Assembly (NCBI GenBank): GCA_024638625.1
Contig: JAHEJY010000008.1
Location: forward strand, 1 to 42,903
DNA from: Actinomycetes bacterium
GTDB taxonomy: Bacteria > Actinomycetota > Acidimicrobiia > Spongiisociales > SHLN01
Reading direction: 5' to 3'
DNA: 42,903 nt
Below the pieces are notes generated by a model. That model saw only the letters and a program-made list of their open reading frames with translations, did not search any database and was not told the origin of the DNA. Shown here piece by piece: positions 36,539 through 42,903 of this stretch. How positions within the stretch are numbered: position 1 is the first letter of the stretch; each line of letters begins with the position of its first letter. Made by a program: the position numbers and the translations under genes.

Positions 36539-37168
36539 GTGCGCGGGATCGATCTGTTCCTCAACCTGGCCTACGTCACATATGTCGTTGCCCCGGCCAT
36601 CAAGAACGAGTTGTGGTTACGCATACTTCTGGCGATCAACGCGATCGCATTCTCGATCTGGGGGACACTGATAGGCAACGGTTCGGTGATCTTCTGGAAC
36701 GTACTTTTCGCAACAGTCAGCGCCTTCGCCATCGTGCGGCTGCTCAGAGAGCGCAGAATTGTCGTCTTGCCACCGGACGTCGAGTCGGTCCGTGACAGCT
36801 TGTTCCCCGCGGTTTCTAATCGCGACTTTCTCTTGTTCTGGAGTCTGGGCGAGACTCAACGGATCACCGATGGGAGCCTCACAGTTGAGGGTCAACCGGT
36901 AGCCCGGCTGTTCCTCCTCGTGAATGGTGCGGCCTCGGTGCGTATAAGGGACGAGGAAGTCGCTCAACTAGGAGCCCATCAATTTGTTGGCGAAATGGCA
37001 TTCGTCACCAGCCAGCCTGCATCTGCAAGCGTGCGGATTACGCAGCCCACCAGCGTTCACTCCTGGGCATTTTCTGACCTGGAAACCCTCAACTCCTTAG
37101 AACCCCGCTTGGTGGCCCCACTATTGAGAACCGTGAACCGTGATCTGGCAGAAAAGCTGCGTGTGTGA
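36539..37168 (+). CDS. Membrane protein with Popeye-like / cyclic-nucleotide-binding-like domain
   Basis: N-terminal TM segments, then cNMP-binding-like fold (ITDGSLTVEGQPVARLFLLVNGAASVRIRDEEVAQLGAHQFVGEMAFVTSQPASASVRI); GTG start with AAGGA. Confidence 0.78.
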   Translation: MRGIDLFLNLAYVTYVVAPAIKNELWLRILLAINAIAFSIWGTLIGNGSVIFWNVLFATVSAFAIVRLLRERRIVVLPPDVESVRDSLFPAVSNRDFLLFWSLGETQRITDGSLTVEGQPVARLFLLVNGAASVRIRDEEVAQLGAHQFVGEMAFVTSQPASASVRITQPTSVHSWAFSDLETLNSLEPRLVAPLLRTVNRDLAEKLRV

Positions 37169-37198
37169 TCCGAAGACGTCCGGCTAGCCTGATCTTTC

Positions 37199-37531
37199 GT
37201 GCGCACGATCTTGTTCGTTCACTGGAATGCCGGCGAGGCAGCCGAACTCATCAAGCCACTACTGCGTCGTTGGGCTGTCGAGGTCGAATGCGACGATGGG
37301 GCCGCGGTATGGCGGAAAGTCAAAGAATCGGCCCCCCGTACGGTGGTGATCTCCCTCGATCGTCTACCTTCGCACGGTCGTCAGACGGCTCTTTCCATCC
37401 GAAACCCATCGTTGCCCCTGATCTTCGTCGGGGGCGAGCCCGACACGGTCAAGAACTTGAAACAAGAGATTCCAGAAGCGGTTTTCACCAGCCACAGCGA
37501 GCTGTCGAAGGTACTCGCCGGCCTCGGCTAG
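37199..37531 (+). CDS. Small pseudo-receiver-like protein
   Basis: 110 aa; alternating beta/alpha pattern (RTILFVHWN, RTVVISLDRLPSHGRQTALSIR, LPLIFVGGEP); lacks the beta1 acidic pair of canonical receivers. Confidence 0.6.
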   Translation: MRTILFVHWNAGEAAELIKPLLRRWAVEVECDDGAAVWRKVKESAPRTVVISLDRLPSHGRQTALSIRNPSLPLIFVGGEPDTVKNLKQEIPEAVFTSHSELSKVLAGLG

Positions 37532-37548
37532 CTGTCCGTCTCCTTGGC

Positions 37549-37929
37549 TCACTCGGGGATTTGTTCAACCCGTTTGGCAGGATCAACGGTCGTGGTGCGC
37601 TCAGCCGCCCGCAACTCCGACCTGAGATCGTGTATTCGCTGATCCTGTTCGAGAATCCGGTTCGCCATGTCGAGTTCCGATGCGCTCTTCTCGCGAAGTC
37701 TCGACTCGGCCTCAATCTCTTTGATACGAAGCTGATGCCGGTGGGTCATCAAGGCCATACCGACCCCGGCACCTACGATCGTGATCAACACGAGGCCTAC
37801 GATCACCAGCGCAATGGCACTGTCTGCCACAGCGATGATCGGAATCGAAAGACCCATCGCGGCCGGCAACAGCCAGATGAAATCGCCAGGGCTGGATTCC
37901 TTCTCGTCTTCTTTGCGGGACCTCGCCAT
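37549..37929 (-). CDS. Hypothetical membrane protein with C-terminal coiled coil
   Basis: Two TM segments followed by a charged helix (RIKEIEAESRLREKSASELDMANRILEQDQRIHDLRSELRAAE). Confidence 0.7.
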   Translation of the reverse strand: MARSRKEDEKESSPGDFIWLLPAAMGLSIPIIAVADSAIALVIVGLVLITIVGAGVGMALMTHRHQLRIKEIEAESRLREKSASELDMANRILEQDQRIHDLRSELRAAERTTTVDPAKRVEQIPE

Positions 37930-37943
37930 TCGACGATCCTACA

Positions 37944-38717
37944 TCAAACGGTTTCGGGACCTTCAAACGAATCATGGTCCACCGCGAGGCCGCCTTCGAA
38001 CGGAACGATGCGGGGCAGGATGGGACCAGGGTTGCGTCCCCGGGCGTCCCGGATCACGGTTTCGACGCTAGGAAACTGGGCGAGGTCCACGAGATTGCGA
38101 CGAGTGGGAAGGATTATCTGCACGTCGCCCCGCTCAGCCGCCACCAGCGCTTCGCCGGGACGCATCCACTGCGAGTCGGTCGTTTCGACGTCATCATGTT
38201 CTGCAACCTGGCCTACCGGGACCTCGGCAACGAAGAACCGGGTATCGAATCGCTTCGGGAGGCCTTCGGGTGTGATCCACCATGACCACCAATGAAGCTG
38301 ACCGAGTTCGAGTACGAGATCGTTTTCGTGCAACCACGGTCGCCAGTCGGCCGTATCGCCCCTACTGGCCATGCGAGATCGCAATGCCTGTGTGTCTTCA
38401 CTGGCGACGAAGCCGGGATCGATTGGTTCGCCGGCCCGGGTCGCCAGCAGCACGCCGGCCTCCTCGAACGTCTCGCGCACGGCGGCGATATACAGCGAGA
38501 GCACCATTTCGGGTGATGAACGGAACCGATCGGCTTCCCCGTCCGGATCGATCCCGGACCACGATTCAAGCTCCACATCCGACTCGTCCACCTTTCCACC
38601 GGGGAACACGAATGCGCCTCCGACGAAGTCTGACTCGATATGGCGTTCCAGCATGAACACTTCTAGCGCTGCCTGCTCGTCGCGCAACAGCAGCACGGTG
38701 GCGGCGTCGTGGATCAT
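37944..38717 (-). CDS. NUDIX hydrolase domain protein
   Basis: GGAFVFPGGKVDESD...; YIAAVRETFEEAGVLLA Nudix box. Start ATG 38717 chosen within the longer ORF. Confidence 0.88.
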   Translation of the reverse strand: MIHDAATVLLLRDEQAALEVFMLERHIESDFVGGAFVFPGGKVDESDVELESWSGIDPDGEADRFRSSPEMVLSLYIAAVRETFEEAGVLLATRAGEPIDPGFVASEDTQALRSRMASRGDTADWRPWLHENDLVLELGQLHWWSWWITPEGLPKRFDTRFFVAEVPVGQVAEHDDVETTDSQWMRPGEALVAAERGDVQIILPTRRNLVDLAQFPSVETVIRDARGRNPGPILPRIVPFEGGLAVDHDSFEGPETV

Positions 38718-38730
38718 GAACCCCGGGTCG

Positions 38731-40353
38731 TCACTGCGAGTAATTAGACGACATGCGGATCGACTCCTCGAGATGCACATTCACCAACGCAGGCAACCCG
38801 CTCGCCTCGGCCCGTTCGAGCGCAGGGCGGATTTCTTTCGCGGTGGTGACCAGCTCTCCGTAGCCTCCCATGGACTCCACGACCGAGTGGTATGGCCGTC
38901 GGCCGAGGTCGGTGGCCACCACCCGATCGGGGTAGAACGAACGATGAAACGTCTTGATGTTGTTCCAGACACCGTCGTTTCCGACCACGCCGATGATGGG
39001 CAACCCGAGCCGCACAAACGTGTCGTACTCCATGCCGTTGAAGCCGAACCCTCCGTCGCCAAAGACGATGCCTACCCGAGCTTCGGGGTGAACGACCTTG
39101 GCGGCGAGTGCATAACCGGGTCCGGTGCCCAATGATCCAAACGGTCCGGGATCCAAGACACGCCCGGGTTGCGAGATCTGCAGCCACCGCGCGGTAGTCG
39201 AAACGATGTCGCCACCATCGACCGCCACGATCGCATCCGGTCCGAAAAACCCGGCTACTTCGCGTCCGAAAGCCTGGGGTGGCACGAGATCGGATTCGGT
39301 GTCTGCCTCATCTTGAGCCCGGGCTCGCAGGTCGGCTTCGGCCTGTTGCAGGTCGCCGGCGAACTGGCCAATCGGCCTCCCTTCCGGCAGGTGATAGAGC
39401 AGGTCCTCAACGACCCGGATCGGGTCGGCTGTCACTCCGACCTCGGCCGGCCGATTCCACCCGATTCTCGTCTCATCGGCGTCGACGTGGATGACTGTCG
39501 CCTCTCGACCGATCTTGCTGCCGTAGCCAGTTCGAAAATCCCAATCGACACCGAGCGCAAACACGACGTCGGCGCCGGCAAACGCGGCCGATCGAGTGCG
39601 GTTGCCCAGGAGGGGATGATCGTGCGGTAAAGCCCCGCGGGCGGCTCCATTCAGATAGGTCGGTGCCTGGAGACGGTCCGCCAAATCGATCAGCACGTGG
39701 GCGTTAACGGGGCGGATCCCGCTGCCGGCAAACACCACGACCTTGTCGGATGCGATGAGGCGGGCCGCGATGTCCTCGAGAACCGAGATCGGGGCCCCTA
39801 TGGGATCCGGTCGGTAGAACCGGGGCCAGTCGATGTGGTCCTCGTCCACGACATCCGCCTGAACGTCGAGGGGAACGTCGAGGAACACCGGACCGCCACG
39901 GCCGCTGAATGCATGTCTTGACGCCGTCGCGATGTAGTCGGCCAGCCGATTGGTCTCCCAGGCGGTTGCCGCCCACCTCGTGACCGAAGCCACCGCTTTG
40001 GGGTGGTCCATCTCCTGGAGACCACCTTTCAACTCCTGGCGAATCGGATGGCGCCCTCCGAGGAGGAGCATCGGACTCGAGGCGTGGAGTGCGGTGGCCA
40101 GCGCGGTCACGGAATCGGTCACTCCCGGGCCGGCGGTCACCGCGGCAACCCCTAAACGACCGGTCAGCCGGGTGTATGCCTCGGCCGCGTGGCCGGCGGC
40201 CTGCTCGTGACGGACGTCCACCACCCGAATTCCTTCGGAGACACAGCCATCAAGAATCGGCACGATGTGTCCACCTGTCAGCGTGAACAGGGTATCAACC
40301 CCCTCCTGTCGAAGAGCACGGGCAATCACCTGTCCACCGTGGATTTTTGGCAT
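38731..40353 (-). CDS. Thiamine-pyrophosphate-dependent enzyme (acetolactate synthase / oxalyl-CoA decarboxylase-like family)
   Basis: LFTLTGGHIVPILDG; VRHEQAAGHAAEAYTR (catalytic Glu); GDGGFGFNGMEYDTFVRLGLPIIGVVGNDGVWNN TPP motif. Confidence 0.9.
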   Translation of the reverse strand: MPKIHGGQVIARALRQEGVDTLFTLTGGHIVPILDGCVSEGIRVVDVRHEQAAGHAAEAYTRLTGRLGVAAVTAGPGVTDSVTALATALHASSPMLLLGGRHPIRQELKGGLQEMDHPKAVASVTRWAATAWETNRLADYIATASRHAFSGRGGPVFLDVPLDVQADVVDEDHIDWPRFYRPDPIGAPISVLEDIAARLIASDKVVVFAGSGIRPVNAHVLIDLADRLQAPTYLNGAARGALPHDHPLLGNRTRSAAFAGADVVFALGVDWDFRTGYGSKIGREATVIHVDADETRIGWNRPAEVGVTADPIRVVEDLLYHLPEGRPIGQFAGDLQQAEADLRARAQDEADTESDLVPPQAFGREVAGFFGPDAIVAVDGGDIVSTTARWLQISQPGRVLDPGPFGSLGTGPGYALAAKVVHPEARVGIVFGDGGFGFNGMEYDTFVRLGLPIIGVVGNDGVWNNIKTFHRSFYPDRVVATDLGRRPYHSVVESMGGYGELVTTAKEIRPALERAEASGLPALVNVHLEESIRMSSNYSQ

Positions 40354-40373
40354 GTGGCAACAGTAATGCCCGG

Positions 40374-40422
40374 GGCACAGCTGGGTCCGGGAGGGTAATT
40401 CCGCCGGATCCGAGCTGGTGCC
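40374..40422. promoter_or_regulatory. Long imperfect hairpin in the divergent intergenic region between the TPP enzyme and the surface protein
   Basis: GGCACAGCT-G-GGTCCGG...CCGGATC-C-AGCT-GTGCC, about 17 bp with two single-nt bulges. Confidence 0.5.
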
Positions 40423-40513
40423 GCCTCAAAGGAGTAAAGAAGCCGCCCAATACGGCCGAATCATCACCTGTGGATGGAGGCAGGGGTCGCAGCACGTCAG
40501 GAACGGCTTATCC

Positions 40514-42903
40514 ATGCGTAGAACGTTCGGACATATCCTTCTTTTGCTCGGCCTCGTCCTCTACACCCTCGTCCCCGTAGACGCAGCGGCGGTCGAGATC
40601 CCCACCCCTTCTTCGACAGCCTTCCAACAAACCACCGGGCGCGACGCCGGCCTCAATATTGGTGACTGGTACACCAATGCCGCCGGCGGAGACACCATCC
40701 ATCACATCGACGTCGAAGTCGGCTGCAATTGGCCTGCCACGACTCCGGTGACGATTGCAGTGTTCGATCCGGAAATCAATGTGGGCTATGGGACCGTGGC
40801 ACCCTATGCCATTGACGAGGTTCGCGGTACCGCCGATACCACTCGTTTTCAGCTCCGCAACCCGAGCGGTGGCATCCTTGTTCCCTGGAGAAGCTTCACC
40901 TCGACCAACGGGTCGGACGGCCGGTGGGTCGAGATGCTGACGTTTCGCCCTAGTGATCTGCCCGCGGCAGATCGGTGTGGTACGTTCGTCCTCGAATCGG
41001 AAGTCAGCGACGGCAATCCGGCAACCCCCGAAGACGACGACAACTCCTGGCGGCTGCGCGCCAATCACGATCCTGATTGCGGGATCACACCCGGAACATG
41101 TTCGGTGGTAGGGGCTGCGTCCTCCAACCTGATGTCGGACGGGGACGAAATCGACAACCCGGATGGCCTGGCGGGGACGGGTGATGAGTTGGCGATCGGA
41201 TATACGCGCGCTTCCCAGCAGCACGGCGGCGCCGGTACAACGTGTCAGGATTACTGGTTCTTCGACGACGGTTCGAGCGGACCAACGTTCAGCGTGCGCA
41301 ACTTCGACATGGACGGCAGCGGCTCGATCACCTATTTCCCGCCGTCGGGAAGCCCGGCTTCGATAGCCGGTTCGGTGTCGGCGAACGCTGCCTGGGCATC
41401 AAACACCCTCAACACGGATCTCGGATGGTGGCGGACAGCTGTGTGTATCAACAGTGGAAACCAATACATCTTTGATGGTATCGCCGGCCGGACCGTCTAT
41501 TTTGCAACCCCTCCCGCCGAACCCAGCGTGAGTATCACGAAGGATGACGGAGTTGCCAACGCGTTGGCAGGAGATGAACTCACCTGGACCCTTCTCTTCC
41601 AGAATGACTCGATTCAGGGTTCGGGCGGCGCACCGGCATTCAACGTCACAATCACCGACACCCTGCCCGCAGGCACCACATTCTCAGATTGTTCGATATC
41701 TCCTCCGTTGACGGGTTCGTGCAGCGAGAGCGGAGGAGTGGTCAGCTTTTCGATCGATCAAAGCCTCAACGGGCAGGGAGGTGCGGCGCCAACCGGAGGA
41801 ACCGCATCGGTAACTGCGAAGGTGGACGACCTCACGGCCGGAACGTTGACGAACAGCACAACGATCAGGTATATGGACCCTTTCCTGATCGAGATGATTC
41901 CGGACAGCGACACAGACGACACGACCGTCAGCCCGTCAATCGGAGATCTTGTGTGGGACGACTTAGATGGCGACGGTATTCAGGATTCCGGAGAGCCGGG
42001 AATCGACGGAATTGTTGTCACTCTCTGGAATGCGGGCCAGACCACGGTTCTCGACACCGTCACAACCTCCGGTGGCGGCCGGTATAACTTCTCTGGCGTA
42101 AGTCCAGGCGACTACGTCATCGAGTTCGCCCAGCCCTCCGGTCTGATTCCAACCCGGACCAACGTCGGGCCCGATGGAACTGACTCTGACGCCGACCGAT
42201 CCTCCTTGACTGCCCCGGTGACCCTCGGTGCCTCGGCGAGCGATAGCTCCATCGACGCAGGATTCGTGGCACCCGGCACCATCGGCGATCTGGTCTGGGA
42301 GGATGAAAACGGAAATGGCGCGGTCGACGGCGCCGAGTCCGGGCTGGCGGGTGTGAACGTTCGGCTCTACAGCCCTGGACCCGACACGACGCTCGGAACT
42401 CCTGACGATGTGCTCGAAGCCACGATCACAACGGGGGGCACAGGCAATTACCTGTTCCCCGATCTTCTGACCGGTGGCTACCGGGTCGAAGTAGATGAAA
42501 CGTCACTGCCAGCAGGCGTCGATACCAACACCACCGGCAACCAGCCGCTCGACCTCACCCTGGCGGCAAGCGAGGACTATGTAGCTGCCGACTTCGGCTA
42601 CCGGCGCAGCGCCATCGTGGTCATCGAGACGTACACGAATGGAATCGAGGCCGATACGGCTCCGGGTCCGTATCTCCCGGTTGGATCCAGTGTTACCTGG
42701 ACCTACGAAGTCAGCAATCCGGGTCTGGTACCGCTCACGGGTCTCGTGGTCAGCGACGACGGCGGTGCCATACCTCTGTATCAGTCCGGAGATTCCAACG
42801 CCAACAACGAGCTCGATCCCGGAGAGGTCTGGATCTACGACGCAAGCGGCACCGTGTCAGCGGGCGCGTTCGCCCATAGTGGCTCGGTGGTCGCCGGCCA
42901 GAC
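40514..42903 (+). CDS. Large secreted surface protein (signal peptide, DUF11-like repeat, at least two SdrD B-like domains), 3' truncated by window edge
   Basis: Translated by hand from ATG 40514: MRRTFGHILLLLGLVLYTLVPVDAAAVE...; VSITKDDGVANALAGDELTWTLLFQN; GDLVWDDLDGDGIQDSGEPGIDGIVVTLWNAG; GDLVWEDENGNGAVDGAESGLAGVNVRLYSPG. No stop seen to 42903. Confidence 0.9.
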   Translation, partial: MRRTFGHILLLLGLVLYTLVPVDAAAVEIPTPSSTAFQQTTGRDAGLNIGDWYTNAAGGDTIHHIDVEVGCNWPATTPVTIAVFDPEINVGYGTVAPYAIDEVRGTADTTRFQLRNPSGGILVPWRSFTSTNGSDGRWVEMLTFRPSDLPAADRCGTFVLESEVSDGNPATPEDDDNSWRLRANHDPDCGITPGTCSVVGAASSNLMSDGDEIDNPDGLAGTGDELAIGYTRASQQHGGAGTTCQDYWFFDDGSSGPTFSVRNFDMDGSGSITYFPPSGSPASIAGSVSANAAWASNTLNTDLGWWRTAVCINSGNQYIFDGIAGRTVYFATPPAEPSVSITKDDGVANALAGDELTWTLLFQNDSIQGSGGAPAFNVTITDTLPAGTTFSDCSISPPLTGSCSESGGVVSFSIDQSLNGQGGAAPTGGTASVTAKVDDLTAGTLTNSTTIRYMDPFLIEMIPDSDTDDTTVSPSIGDLVWDDLDGDGIQDSGEPGIDGIVVTLWNAGQTTVLDTVTTSGGGRYNFSGVSPGDYVIEFAQPSGLIPTRTNVGPDGTDSDADRSSLTAPVTLGASASDSSIDAGFVAPGTIGDLVWEDENGNGAVDGAESGLAGVNVRLYSPGPDTTLGTPDDVLEATITTGGTGNYLFPDLLTGGYRVEVDETSLPAGVDTNTTGNQPLDLTLAASEDYVAADFGYRRSAIVVIETYTNGIEADTAPGPYLPVGSSVTWTYEVSNPGLVPLTGLVVSDDGGAIPLYQSGDSNANNELDPGEVWIYDASGTVSAGAFAHSGSVVAGQ

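Noticed and set aside
37165-38295. 376-aa plus-strand ORF over the pseudo-receiver, coiled-coil and NUDIX region
   Set aside because: Composition atypical; overlaps three better-supported CDS on both strands.

Overview
42.9 kb, high-GC, gene-dense chromosomal window. It looks actinobacterial, possibly Acidimicrobiia-like; this is inferred from gene content and Thr-rich secreted proteins and was not tested. Left to right: gcvT (5' truncated)-gcvH-gcvP, a GerW/YtfJ-like protein, a GFA/CENP-V-like protein and a PadR regulator with a 22-bp palindromic operator candidate; a minus-strand metY / alpha-beta hydrolase / metX / udk / alpha-beta hydrolase block; secreted proteins (YceI, lipoprotein beta-propeller); an acyl-CoA dehydrogenase divergent from a TetR-ABC exporter operon; an orphan histidine kinase; a Thr-rich surface protein; quinone oxidoreductase, MaoC and MobA-like genes; a sulfite-oxidase-like molybdoenzyme; an MBL hydrolase; LtrA; two alpha/beta hydrolases; a proline-racemase-family protein; a minus-strand block of SDR, WD40, membrane protein, KASIII/heme-oxygenase-like-diiron fusion and an uncharacterised HExxH-containing protein; a primary-like sigma factor with a long structured leader; a Popeye-like cNMP-binding membrane protein and a pseudo-receiver; NUDIX; a TPP enzyme; and the start of a large SdrD-B/DUF11-type surface protein that runs off the right end and is missing from the supplied ORF track. 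The best candidate for an undescribed system is the KASIII-HDO fusion block at about 29.5-34.7 kb. No CRISPR array, transposon, prophage, rRNA or tRNA was recognised.
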